This document shows, piece by piece, positions 8,359-18,629 of a stretch of DNA of 54,187 nt; position 1 is the first letter of the stretch, and every line of letters begins with the position of its first letter. The notes under the pieces are model-generated. The model had not been told where the DNA came from and made no database searches. It worked only from the letters and a program-made list of their open reading frames with translations. The stretch is from Hoeflea sp. GTDB lineage: Bacteria > Pseudomonadota > Alphaproteobacteria > Rhizobiales > Rhizobiaceae. The stretch lies in assembly GCF_030682515.1 (NCBI RefSeq), contig NZ_JAUXOD010000089.1:1-54187 (forward strand), given 5' to 3'. Position numbers and translations under genes: made by a program.

Positions 8359-9060
8359 ATGACAAAAATTTCGTCCGCACCCGATCTGGCCGCCCGGCCG
8401 CGCCTTCGCGCCGCCTCCAAACGCTCGCTCGCCACCAGCTTGAGCATCCTCGATGCCGCCGAGATCCTCTTTGCCGAACGCGGCTATGACGGGGCCTCGG
8501 TGCGCGACATCGCCGCCGCCGCCGGCGCGCAGATCGCCTCGGTCAGCTTTCATCACGGCAGCAAGGAAGCCCTGTTCGCCCGTGTGGTCGAACGCCGGGC
8601 CAAGGAATTGTCGCGGCTGCGGCTCGAGGCGCTGGCGGCGGCGAAAGCGCGGCCCGGACCGCTGACGCTCGAAGCCGTGCTCGAGGCCTTCCTCCGCCCC
8701 TATCTCGAAAAGGCCGGCCTCCACGGGTCCGGCGCGGGTGACCCGCAATGGCTGGCCTATGCGCGGCTGATGGCGATAGTGTCCGCGGACGCCCGCTGGC
8801 ACGCCATCTCCGAGCGCTGTTTCGACCCCACCGCAGGCCTGTTCATCGCCGAGATTGCCCGGCTTTTCCCGAAAGCCGACACAGCGCGGATTGCCGTGGC
8901 CTTCGTCTTCTCTGTCGCAGCCATGCTGTCGCTGTCGACCTCGCGGTGGCGCATCCACGCCCTCTCGCCCACCGCTCCGGCAGCGGCCGGGATGGACGAT
9001 CTCGCCAATGGCTTGGTGCGGTTCTGCGAAGCGGGCTTTCGCGCGGCGCTCGACGGCTGA
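8359..9060 (+). CDS. TetR/AcrR family regulator
   Basis: A 233-residue TetR protein. After about 25 basic, disordered residues comes the HTH (SILDAAEILFAERGYDGASV, then RDIAAAAGAQIASVSFHHGSKEALF), and the rest is an all-helical ligand domain resembling the CerR/DUF1956 group. It starts 20 nt from the palindrome it probably binds and is divergent from the monooxygenase/SBF/epimerase/SDR operon, which it likely represses until a substrate is present. Confidence 0.88.
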   Translation: MTKISSAPDLAARPRLRAASKRSLATSLSILDAAEILFAERGYDGASVRDIAAAAGAQIASVSFHHGSKEALFARVVERRAKELSRLRLEALAAAKARPGPLTLEAVLEAFLRPYLEKAGLHGSGAGDPQWLAYARLMAIVSADARWHAISERCFDPTAGLFIAEIARLFPKADTARIAVAFVFSVAAMLSLSTSRWRIHALSPTAPAAAGMDDLANGLVRFCEAGFRAALDG

Positions 9061-9102
9061 GTGCTGAGCGCCGGCGGTCAGGCCCTGATAGGCCTTGCCG
9101 CG

Positions 9103-9372
9103 TCAGTGCAGCAGGATCTCCCCGTCCACCCGTCGCCATTCGTTCGGACCGATCAGCCGCTTGTGGGCGTAGCGCACCGAATGCAGCTTTCCGTCGAGTT
9201 TGGCTTCCCAGAAGTCGAGGAATTTCCGCATGCCCGGAAAATCCGGCGCCAGGTCGTAGTCCTGCCAGATATAGGTCTGCAGCAGCGATTGAAAATCGGG
9301 AATACGGTAGAAGATATGCGCGGTGGTGAGGCCGTAGCCCTCCATCTGCCGCTCGAACTCAGGTGAAACCAT
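9103..9372 (-). CDS. usg: Usg-family protein
   Basis: About 89 residues, beginning MVSPEFERQMEGYGLTTAHI and ending RRVDGEILLH, recognisable as the Usg family (historically labelled a phosphoribosylanthranilate-isomerase-associated protein), widespread and highly conserved in Alphaproteobacteria. Its molecular function is not established. The start is either this ATG or a GTG 6 nt upstream; an AGGAGG lies 11 nt before the ATG and 5 nt before the GTG. Longer in-frame extensions lack similarity. It stands alone, convergent with the TetR gene on its left. Confidence 0.85.
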   Translation of the reverse strand: MVSPEFERQMEGYGLTTAHIFYRIPDFQSLLQTYIWQDYDLAPDFPGMRKFLDFWEAKLDGKLHSVRYAHKRLIGPNEWRRVDGEILLH

Positions 9373-9580
9373 TGTCACGTGGACCTCCTGTTCTTCAACC
9401 GGCAAATCACACCAAAAGACAGCCGGCTTGGCAAGAGTAAACGTGCTTTGCATCATGAATTCAACGTGTTGGCAGCCGCTCCGATTGAGTGCTGACAGCT
9501 GCGGCGCGCAGCCCCGAAGGCCCGCGCGGGCAACCTCGCAGCCGTCATCGCCGGACGGGCCGCCCGGGTGCAGACCTCAG

Positions 9581-10894
9581 TCAGTTGGCAAGAGCGGGAA
9601 AATAGGTCCCGGCCGTGGGCGCCAGCAACTGCGGTATGTCGCTCAACTTGGCGGTCAGCAGGTCCTCGCCGCAGGCATTGATGGCATGCGGCAGGTCTTC
9701 GAGCGTGAACACCACCTGATCCCCCGGAACGAAGCGCACGGCCAGGTTTGTTGCCACAAGCTCATCGATCCCGCATTCGGCTTCAAAGTCCGCATCGCCG
9801 ACAGGCACGCGGTTGGCGACGACATGGTCGATCAGCGGTTGCCCGGCCGCCCAGTAATAGTCAGCGGGCGCTGCCATGGCGGCGGCTTGGTCGATCTGCG
9901 AGCCATCATCGTCATCGGTCGCTCGGGCCGTCGCCACCCAGTCCTTGAACACCTTGGCAATGGCCAGAGGATCGCCGGTTCGCGCGTCCAGGGCATAGCT
10001 GCGGGAATGATTGTTCGGGTGCGCGCCGCCGCACCAGGTGCTGCCCGATTCCACCCAGCTCACCAGCCTGGGCGACAGATAGGTCATCACGATGGCTTCG
10101 TCCTCGTAGCCACCCAGGGTGCCCGGCCCCATGCCGGCGGAATATTCGGTGGCGCCGAAGCCCGCATAGATCTGCGACAGGCAGTCGAAGGCCTGGCTGC
10201 TGATCTGGAAGTGGCGGTGCTCGAGGGCCTGGTTGACCCGGTCTGGCGAGGATCCATCCGCCAGCGAAACGACGCGCGGAAAAGCAAATTTGCTGCGCGG
10301 ATCAGTGAGATAGCGGAAGGTGGAGGCTTCGAGGCTTTCCTCGGGACCAGCCTGCATCTCCACGTCCATCTTGGCGAAATCATACGGGGCGGTCTCGGCG
10401 GAAAAGGACCCGTCGCGCGCGTGGATGAGCGGGAAAGCGCTGTCGTAAAGTCCATAGGGGGTGATCTCGACAGCGTCGGTCAGCGTCCGCCGGGCGACGC
10501 GCGCAAGGCTGATGGCGAGCGGCTTGCCCGACTTGCCGGCAGCCTGCCAGGTGCCGGTCAAGGTCGCGCCGTCCTCTGAGGGCGTCAGCGTCCAGTGTGC
10601 ACCAATCGGCTTGTCCTGCACTTCGCCGTCGTCGTTCTGCTTGCAGGTGTCTTTGGTGCAGGGCGCCTCCTCCGTCAATAGGACGGAAGCGGCGGATTGG
10701 CCCGCGCTGTTGAGCGGAATATCGCCGCCATTGGCCCTGTAGCTGTAGCGTCCGACGAAGGCACCGTCCGAGGATGCGGCCAGTTCCACAAGGATCGGGT
10801 ACTTGCCCAGGGTTCCCTTGTAGGTGAAGGCCTCCACCGCAAGGACCGGTGTGACAGACACGAGGCTAAGCAGCGCGACAGCAATTGGACGCAT
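9581..10894 (-). CDS. Secreted protein with RsiV/DUF3298-like C-terminal domain
   Basis: 437 residues with a clear signal peptide (MRPIAVALLSLVSVTPVLA). The middle third is a lipocalin-like or beta-rich region with a Cys pair (APCTKDTCKQ), and the C-terminal half has the WCGGAHPNNHSRSYALDARTG motif that marks the RsiV/PdaC DUF3298 fold, which in Bacillus RsiV binds lysozyme. Six cysteines suggest disulfides and a periplasmic location. No operon partner is visible. It could be an envelope-stress or lysozyme-binding protein, but that is extrapolated from the domain. Confidence 0.68.
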   Translation of the reverse strand: MRPIAVALLSLVSVTPVLAVEAFTYKGTLGKYPILVELAASSDGAFVGRYSYRANGGDIPLNSAGQSAASVLLTEEAPCTKDTCKQNDDGEVQDKPIGAHWTLTPSEDGATLTGTWQAAGKSGKPLAISLARVARRTLTDAVEITPYGLYDSAFPLIHARDGSFSAETAPYDFAKMDVEMQAGPEESLEASTFRYLTDPRSKFAFPRVVSLADGSSPDRVNQALEHRHFQISSQAFDCLSQIYAGFGATEYSAGMGPGTLGGYEDEAIVMTYLSPRLVSWVESGSTWCGGAHPNNHSRSYALDARTGDPLAIAKVFKDWVATARATDDDDGSQIDQAAAMAAPADYYWAAGQPLIDHVVANRVPVGDADFEAECGIDELVATNLAVRFVPGDQVVFTLEDLPHAINACGEDLLTAKLSDIPQLLAPTAGTYFPALAN

Positions 10895-11175
10895 TCCGGT
10901 TCTCCCTTTTGGCCATGCTTAGCACAGCACAATAACCGTCGGGAGGCCGGTCGGACAAAGTCCGCATCCGCTGGAAAATCGACGGCCATAGCCAGACACC
11001 TCCCCCATCCACCGTCGGAACTCATTGAGGGTTCCGCACTCGCCGAGCTTGTGGCTGCACCTGGAAAACCACGCCAGATGTCAGCCATATAGGCCAAGGA
11101 AAGTCATTTTCCGTCATTCATTCAGATAGTTGACAGGATTCCAAAAAATTGCGCCGATTTTTCTCGTCTCAAGAC

Positions 11176-11204
11176 CTTGAAAAATTCCCTGGCAAAAACC
11201 AGAT
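11176..11204 (+). promoter_or_regulatory. Candidate RpoH-type promoter of groESL
   Basis: CTTGAA followed by a 17-nt spacer and CCAGAT resembles the alphaproteobacterial sigma-32 pattern CTTG-N17-CCATNT in the -35 box and partly in the -10 box. It lies about 100 nt upstream of the groES start. Weak as an isolated match but expected for this operon. Confidence 0.45.
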
Positions 11205-11219
11205 CGACGTCCGCCGGCG

Positions 11220-11248
11220 CCGGGAGATCCGGGCCTGGCTTCTCCCGG
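11220..11248 (+). promoter_or_regulatory. Leader hairpin upstream of groES
   Basis: A perfect 8-bp stem (CCGGGAGA / TCTCCCGG) with a 13-nt loop in the presumed 5' untranslated region, ending 57 nt before the groES ATG. No T-run follows, so it is not a simple terminator. It could stabilise the mRNA or modulate translation. Confidence 0.4.
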
Positions 11249-11305
11249 ATCCGGCATGGATCGGGGGAACTGGAAATTCACTCAATGTTTGTCCAGGAGG
11301 AAAGC

Positions 11306-11620
11306 ATGAAATTCCGACCGTTGCACGACCGCATCCTTGTCCGTCGCATCGAAAGCGACGAGCGCACCAAGGGTGGCATTATCATCCCCGACACCGCCAA
11401 GGAAAAGCCCCAGGAAGGCGAAGTGATCGCCACCGGCCCGGGCGCCCGCAATGATGAGGGCCAGATCGTGGCGCTCGACGTGAAAGTGGGCGACCGCGTG
11501 CTCTTCGGAAAATGGTCCGGCACCGAAATCCGTCTCGACGGCGAGGATCTCCTAATCATGAAGGAATCCGACGTCATGGGCGTGATCGAGGGCGAAGCAG
11601 CGCTTCGCCAGGCCGCCTGA
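11306..11620 (+). CDS. groS: Co-chaperonin GroES (Cpn10)
   Basis: 104 residues, with [15 protein letters not shown] at the N-terminus, the mobile loop ([19 protein letters not shown]) and GEVIATGPG. It forms the heptameric lid of the GroEL chamber in the cytoplasm. The start ATG follows AGGAGG by 5 nt; an in-frame upstream extension is not conserved. It is the first gene of the two-gene groESL operon, 38 nt before groEL. Confidence 0.98.
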   Translation: MKFRPLHDRILVRRIESDERTKGGIIIPDTAKEKPQEGEVIATGPGARNDEGQIVALDVKVGDRVLFGKWSGTEIRLDGEDLLIMKESDVMGVIEGEAALRQAA

Positions 11621-11646
11621 TTGAACATCCATCCTTCGAAGCCTGA

Positions 11647-13281
<1,635 letters not shown>

Positions 13282-13304
13282 CCGGCGCGAAGACCGAACC
13301 CACG

Positions 13305-13337
13305 AGCCGCCCCGCCCTGCCGGGGCGGCTTTCGTTT
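13305..13337 (+). terminator. Rho-independent terminator of groESL
   Basis: A perfect 10-bp GC-rich stem (AGCCGCCCCG / CGGGGCGGCT) with a 6-nt loop, followed by TTCGTTT, starting 23 nt after the groEL stop. It lies between convergent genes and could help terminate both. Confidence 0.85.
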
Positions 13338-13356
13338 GGGCAACGGGTCGGGGCCG

Positions 13357-14646
13357 CTACTTGGCCTCGGAATTCTCCGTCAGGTCTTCCAAAGTGTGCT
13401 TCTTGCGGATCGAGCGCACCGCCATCCAGGTGAAGCCGATGGCGATCGGCACGAACAGGCTCGAGGCGAGTCCCGACTTGACCGGCAGGTCGAAGGCATC
13501 GAGCGGCTTGGCGAGATAGCCGAACAGGCCGACGATGTAGTAGGAAATCGCCGCCACCGACAGACCTTCCACGGTCTGCTGCATCCTGAGCTGCAGCTTC
13601 ACGCGGCGGTTCATCGAACTCAGGAGCGCGCTGTTCTGCCGTTCGAGCTCGACATCGATCCAGCTTCGCAAGAGCGAAGTGGCGCGCGAGAGCTTGCGCG
13701 ACAGATTGGCCTGCCGCTCCTCGATCGACTGGCAGGTGCGCAGCGCCGGCGCCAGCCGCTTTTCCAGAAACGCGCCGATGGTCTCGAAGCCGGGCTTCTG
13801 GGTCTCCGCAAGGGACGCGACGCGTTCGCCCACAATGTTGTAATAGGCGCGGCTTGCCCCGAAGCGGTAGAGGCTGAGCGCGGCGCTCGCCTCCAGTTCG
13901 GCCGCAAGAATGGTGATTTCCGCAAGCAGGCTGTCGGCATGGTCGCGCGCGCCGGTCTTCATGGCCTGGGTGATCTTGGTCAAATTGTCCTCGATCCGGC
14001 GCATCTCCGGCGAGAGCGTCCGCGCCAGCGACAAGCCAAGCGCCGCCAGCGTGCGGTAGGTCTCGATGTCGAGAAGCCGCTGCACCACCGCGCCGCGGCC
14101 CGCCTCGGTCATGCCCTTGTCAATCACCAGGATGCGCGTCAGCCCGTCGCCGTCCTGGCGGAAGTCGGTGGCGATCATCGCCTGCCCGCCCTTGATCTCG
14201 CTCAGGCAGAGGCTGGTCGGATCGAAGGTCTCGATGGCGCCCTGGATTTCGGGGCCGTCCTCGCGCACCTCGAGCCGGATCCCGGAGATCAGGCTGCCCG
14301 GCGGCGAGAACTGGTCGCCGAACGGATGGGTGTCGACGCCGTCGCCGAATTTCGCCGGCGCCGGCGCATCCCAGAAATAGGTGGAGAATTCCGTGTGCCG
14401 CTCCCATCTCAGCGTCCCCTGCCCCCAGGGCATGGAAAAATGCGCCGTGTCACGCGCCGGCACGGCCACGCCGCGGGCGCGCGCCAGGCCCGCCAGCACG
14501 GCATGATCCACCACCGAGCCGCCGTCGGTCAGGAAGGCCAGCTGGAAGATCACGCGGGACTTGCCCACCAGCGCGAAGGGACGCGCATGGATCTCGCCCA
14601 GCGCCTCGGCACGGCCCTGCGCCATCGGAAATGAAAACCTGCCCAT
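13357..14646 (-). CDS. DUF3422 family membrane protein
   Basis: About 429 residues matching the DUF3422 family, typical of alphaproteobacteria. Visible are the N-terminal GRAEALGEIHARPF, a soluble middle domain, helical coiled-coil segments (about 240-360), and two hydrophobic helices near the C-terminus (AISYYIVGLFGYLA and SSLFVPIAIGFTWMAV), so the protein is likely anchored in the inner membrane. The start is the ATG giving MGRFSFPM; upstream in-frame residues look random. Function is unknown. Its 3' end faces the groESL terminator. Confidence 0.85.
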   Translation of the reverse strand: MGRFSFPMAQGRAEALGEIHARPFALVGKSRVIFQLAFLTDGGSVVDHAVLAGLARARGVAVPARDTAHFSMPWGQGTLRWERHTEFSTYFWDAPAPAKFGDGVDTHPFGDQFSPPGSLISGIRLEVREDGPEIQGAIETFDPTSLCLSEIKGGQAMIATDFRQDGDGLTRILVIDKGMTEAGRGAVVQRLLDIETYRTLAALGLSLARTLSPEMRRIEDNLTKITQAMKTGARDHADSLLAEITILAAELEASAALSLYRFGASRAYYNIVGERVASLAETQKPGFETIGAFLEKRLAPALRTCQSIEERQANLSRKLSRATSLLRSWIDVELERQNSALLSSMNRRVKLQLRMQQTVEGLSVAAISYYIVGLFGYLAKPLDAFDLPVKSGLASSLFVPIAIGFTWMAVRSIRKKHTLEDLTENSEAK

Positions 14647-14869
14647 TGTCACGCCAACCCCTGTCCAAGCTTTCTCGATCGCGGACGCACCGCAAGCCCA
14701 GCCTGTGCCCGCCCCGGCGCAAACCGCCACCCGCCGGTATTTAGAGCCACCTTTGCGCCAAAGGAAAAGCCCTATTCGAACGAGGTTACGCTGAAAGCAG
14801 GCAACAGGATCAATTGTCGCAGCAGACTCTGGTGCGCCGGCCCCGGGCCTGACCTCACCCGGCGCAGCG

Positions 14870-15238
14870 TCATTGCTCGCACGGCCCGATCCGCACCGGC
14901 TGCTGCGGGTCCGCTCCAAGATCCACGCAGCCGTCGGCATGGCAGAGTGTCCAGGCCGAAACGGTAGCGCCGGAGGCGGCAAGCACCAGTTCCGGCGTCA
15001 CCGGCGCATCGGGTAACCACACCCACCAGCCGTCCTCGAGTCGCGCCCCCTCGCCCGGATCCATGCCCGCGCCCGATCCCTTGACCCGCGCCTCGGTAAG
15101 CTCCAGCCCCTGCTCCGTCACCCGCCAATCTTCCTGCCACTGGGCCTTTTCCACCGAATGGGTCCAGGACAGGCTGAACAGCGTCGCGGCGATGGTCAGG
15201 ATCTTGCCGCCGGCGGCGATGCAAAGACCGGTCGCCAT
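14870..15238 (-). CDS. DUF1850 protein associated with TAXI-TRAP transporter
   Basis: 122 residues with a hydrophobic N-terminal segment, SLSWTHSVEKAQWQEDW (the DUF1850 core) and WLPDAPVTPELVLAASG. DUF1850 genes regularly sit beside TAXI-type TRAP permeases; here the ATG directly follows the TGA of the permease gene with no gap, so the two are coupled. Two cysteine pairs near the C-terminus suggest an extracytoplasmic position. Its role in transport is not known. Confidence 0.85.
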   Translation of the reverse strand: MATGLCIAAGGKILTIAATLFSLSWTHSVEKAQWQEDWRVTEQGLELTEARVKGSGAGMDPGEGARLEDGWWVWLPDAPVTPELVLAASGATVSAWTLCHADGCVDLGADPQQPVRIGPCEQ

Positions 15239-17344
15239 TCAGCCTGCCGCTTCCCGCCGGCGCATCTGACGCCAGGCCAGCACCGCGAACAGCGCCGAAA
15301 GCCCGAAACCGATCTCGTCGGTCACCGGCAGCGCCGCCACCAGCGTGAAGGCCGCCACCATCGCCAGCGCCCGCATCGGCCAGCCGAGGCGGCCGCCCAT
15401 GTAGCCGATCACCGCCGCGCCCCAAAGCCCGATCGCCAGCACCACCTTGGCAACGATGTAGATCACCGCCGGGATGTAGCCGATCTCTGCTGCCAGCGGC
15501 CCGCCGTCCTGCAGCATCAGCGCCGGCGTGTAGACTGCCATGAACGGGATGACGAAGCCCGCGGCGGCCACCTTGATCGCCTCCATCGAGATCCTGAGCC
15601 CGCTCTCCTTGGCGATCGGCGCCGCGGCGAAACAGGCGAGCGCCACCGGCGGCGTCAGGTCCGCCAGAATGCCGAAGTAGAAGACGAACATGTGGCTGAC
15701 GATCAGCGGCACGCCGAGTTCCAGAAGCGCGGGCCCGGCGATCGACGAGGTGATGATGTAGTTGGGGATGGTCGGGATCCCCATGCCGAGAATGATGCAG
15801 GTGATCATGGTCAGCACCAGCGACAGGAACAGGCTGTTCTGGCCCACCGCGACGATGAACTGCCCGAAGGTGTTGGCCGCACCCGTCAGCGTCATCGTGC
15901 CGATGATGATGCCGACCACGGCGCAGGCGACGCCCACCGGCAGCGCGGTCTTGGCCCCGTCGGCGAGCGCATCGCGGCAGATGGCGAGAGTCGCACGCCC
16001 GCCCTTGGAAAGTGCGTTCCAGGCAATCATCGCCAGCACTGCCGCAAGGATCACCATGATGCCGAATTGCAGGAAGGCGGCGGCCACCAGCCCGAGCCCG
16101 ACCCAGAAGATCATCCGGATCACGCCCGCGGGTAGACCGAGCGCGATCGAGCCGCCGAGGATCAGGAGCACGGTGAGCGCCAGCCCCACGGTTCCGGCAA
16201 ACAGCGGCGTATAGCCCGAGAACAGGAGATAGATCAGCATCAGCAGCGGCAGCACCAGGAACCATTGCTCCCGCAGCGCCTTCAAGGGCGACGGCAGTTC
16301 GTCCTTGGGCAGGCCGACCAGATTGTGCTTGCCCGCCTCCAGATGCACCATCCAGAAGGCCGAGGCGAAATAGAGCATCGCCGGAATGATCGCCGCCTGC
16401 ACCACCTCGTAATATTCGACGCCCAGCGTCTCGGCCATGATGAAGGCCACCGCCCCCATCACCGGCGGCATCAGCTGCCCGCCCATCGACGCAGTCGACT
16501 CCACCCCGCCGGCAAAGGCCGCGCGATAGCCGAACTTCTTCATCAGCGGGATCGTGAACTGCCCGGTGGTCACCACATTGGCGACGCCCGAGCCGGAGAT
16601 CGTCCCCATCAGGCCCGAGGAAATCACCGACACCTTGGCCGCACCGCCGCGCTTGTGGCCGACCATGCCGAGCGACACGTCGGTGAACAGCTGGATCATG
16701 CCCGCTTTCTCCAGGAACGCGCCGAACAGGATGAACAGGAAGATGAAGCTCGAGGAGACGAAGATCGGGATGCCGTAGATCCCTTCCGTGCCATAGGCCA
16801 TGTGGTCGATCACCTGCGCGAAATCATAGCCGCGGTGGTCGAGCGGCGCGGGCAGGTACTCGCCGAACAGGCAGTAGGCCAGGAACGCGCCGGAGATGAT
16901 TGGCAGCGCCGGCCCCATGATCACCCAGGCGGCCAGGAACACGGTGCCAAGCGCGATCACGCCCAGCACGATGTCGCGGTCGAGCGGATCGCCCGCGCGC
17001 AGCAAGAGCCCGGTGTAATCGTACCATTGATAGAAGGCGACGGCGACGCCGAGCCCGGCCAGCGCCCAGGCCGCGGCCTTGAGCGTCGGCCCCGCATTGC
17101 GCGCCGCCGCCACCAGCGGAAAGGTCAGCAGCATCAGGAAGCCGACATGGAAGGCGCGCACCACCTGGCTGGCGAAATCGATGATATGGGCGGCCGTGGC
17201 GATCTGGAAGACCGAGAAGGAAAGCGCGATCCAGAACAGAAGCCGGCCTTCGAGCGTCTTCGGAAAGCTCTCCGCGAGGGGATCATGCAGGCCGAGATCG
17301 GGCCTCTCCGCCGGCGCGTGATGCGGCGTCTGGTCGTGCAGCAT
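15239..17344 (-). CDS. TRAP transporter permease, 4TM/12TM fusion (TAXI type)
   Basis: A 701-residue polytopic inner-membrane protein. The N-terminal third carries the small-subunit-like (DctQ) helices and the rest is the large DctM-like permease; landmarks include GTISGSGVANVVTTGQFTIP, GVESTASMGGQLMPPVMGA and ITCIILGMGIPTIPNY. With the TAXI solute-binding protein encoded upstream, it forms a Na+- or H+-driven secondary importer for carboxylates. The 96-nt gap to the binding-protein gene and the immediate DUF1850 follow-on suggest one operon. Substrate unknown. Confidence 0.94.
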   Translation of the reverse strand: MLHDQTPHHAPAERPDLGLHDPLAESFPKTLEGRLLFWIALSFSVFQIATAAHIIDFASQVVRAFHVGFLMLLTFPLVAAARNAGPTLKAAAWALAGLGVAVAFYQWYDYTGLLLRAGDPLDRDIVLGVIALGTVFLAAWVIMGPALPIISGAFLAYCLFGEYLPAPLDHRGYDFAQVIDHMAYGTEGIYGIPIFVSSSFIFLFILFGAFLEKAGMIQLFTDVSLGMVGHKRGGAAKVSVISSGLMGTISGSGVANVVTTGQFTIPLMKKFGYRAAFAGGVESTASMGGQLMPPVMGAVAFIMAETLGVEYYEVVQAAIIPAMLYFASAFWMVHLEAGKHNLVGLPKDELPSPLKALREQWFLVLPLLMLIYLLFSGYTPLFAGTVGLALTVLLILGGSIALGLPAGVIRMIFWVGLGLVAAAFLQFGIMVILAAVLAMIAWNALSKGGRATLAICRDALADGAKTALPVGVACAVVGIIIGTMTLTGAANTFGQFIVAVGQNSLFLSLVLTMITCIILGMGIPTIPNYIITSSIAGPALLELGVPLIVSHMFVFYFGILADLTPPVALACFAAAPIAKESGLRISMEAIKVAAAGFVIPFMAVYTPALMLQDGGPLAAEIGYIPAVIYIVAKVVLAIGLWGAAVIGYMGGRLGWPMRALAMVAAFTLVAALPVTDEIGFGLSALFAVLAWRQMRRREAAG

Positions 17345-17440
17345 GCGATGTTCTCCCCAACACGCTATCGCAGAGTGCGGCGGGACCGGCTTCGCGATCC
17401 CGCCGCTTTTGTCAGGATGTCAGACCGGGGTTTCCCGGGC

Positions 17441-18397
17441 TTACATCATGCCCTTCTCCTTGTAGAAGCGTTCCGCACCCGGATGCAGCGGCACCGGCAT
17501 GCCGCTCAGCGCGTTCTCGAGCTTGATCTGCTTGGCCGCATTGTGGGAGGCCTCGAGCTCGGTCAGGTTCTCGAACAGCTGCTTCGTCATCTCATAGGCG
17601 AGGTCGTCGCTGACCTCGGAATGGGTGACGAGGAAGTTGACCACCGCGACGGTCTGCACATCGGCATCCTGGCCGTTGTAGGTGCCGGCGGGAATCGTGG
17701 CCGCGATATAGGGCGCGCCCAGTGCCGCCACCACATCCTCGGGCACCGCCACCATCTGGATGTCGACCGAGGTCGACAGGTCCTTGATCGAGGCAACGCC
17801 GAGGCCGGCCGACTGCAGCGTCGCGTCAAGCTGGCGGTTCTTGATCAGCTCGACCGATTCGGCGAACGGCAGGTATTCGGTCTTGCTTAGGTCGTCATAG
17901 CTCATGCCGGCGGCCGAGAAGATGGCCCTTGCATTGAGCTCCGTGCCCGACTTGGCGGCGCCCACGGACAGGCTCTTGCCCTTCAGGCCGGCGAGATCGG
18001 TGATGCCGGATTCCTTCGAGGCGACGATCTGGATGTAGTTGGGATAGACGGCCGCGATGCCGCGCAGTTTGTCGAGCGGCGCGCTGAACCCGGCATCCGC
18101 ATCGCCTTCCCAGGCGAGCTTGACCGAATCGCCGAGTGCGAGCGCCAGTTCGCCCTTGCCCTGCTGCAGCAGGTTGAGGTTTTCAACCGACGCCTTGGTC
18201 GCCTGCACCTGGGTGCGCACGCCTTCGATCTTCTCGGCATAGATCTTGGACAGGCCGACGCCAAGCGGATAATAGACGCCCGAGGTGCCGCCTGTCAGGA
18301 TGTTGACAAACTGGTCGGCCTTGGCGGGTGCCATCGACAGGCCCATGGCGGTGGCCGCCATGAGGTTGACAAGGCTTCTGCGATTGATGCTGATCAT
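17441..18397 (-). CDS. TAXI-family TRAP solute-binding protein
   Basis: 318 residues with a signal peptide ending APAKA-DQF, followed by the TAXI hallmark FVNILTGGTSGVYYPLGVGLSKIY. It is a periplasmic binding protein that delivers its ligand to the fused TRAP permease encoded next. A strong GGAGGAG lies 7-8 nt before the ATG. TAXI systems take up small carboxylates such as glutamate or 2-oxoglutarate; the neighbouring CoA-transferase and citrate-synthase-like genes suggest an organic acid, by inference. Confidence 0.94.
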   Translation of the reverse strand: MISINRRSLVNLMAATAMGLSMAPAKADQFVNILTGGTSGVYYPLGVGLSKIYAEKIEGVRTQVQATKASVENLNLLQQGKGELALALGDSVKLAWEGDADAGFSAPLDKLRGIAAVYPNYIQIVASKESGITDLAGLKGKSLSVGAAKSGTELNARAIFSAAGMSYDDLSKTEYLPFAESVELIKNRQLDATLQSAGLGVASIKDLSTSVDIQMVAVPEDVVAALGAPYIAATIPAGTYNGQDADVQTVAVVNFLVTHSEVSDDLAYEMTKQLFENLTELEASHNAAKQIKLENALSGMPVPLHPGAERFYKEKGMM

Positions 18398-18629
18398 CGG
18401 GTTCTCCTCCGTGTTTGGTCTTGTGCGTCGCGGCTCTCCCCCGCAACGCTTGCGTCCTTTTTAACGATTGCGGTCCGGAGGTCAAACCGAAGGGACTATT
18501 CGGGCGGCTGCGGACCGGACGGGTATAACGGTCGGTTTTGCGCCAGATAGCAACCCGCGCCCGAATATTCCCGGCCGGGCTCAGCCGACAGCGGATGCGG
18601 ACGCCGCCCATAGGACCGCCGCGCCCGTG

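Larger units (their letters stand above)
10895..11305. other. Intergenic region upstream of groESL
   Basis: A 411-nt non-coding stretch between the leftward secreted-protein gene and groES. It holds the 5' region of both. The right-hand third carries the probable heat-shock promoter and leader hairpin described separately. No CIRCE-like inverted repeat (TTAGCACTC-N9-GAGTGCTAA) is visible. Confidence 0.55.

Noticed and set aside
10895..11305. CIRCE element before groES
   Set aside because: Looked for the TTAGCACTC-N9-GAGTGCTAA pattern and found none.
16265..17890. 541-codon plus-strand open frame
   Set aside because: Antisense to the TRAP permease and binding-protein genes; repetitive Arg/His/Gln composition.
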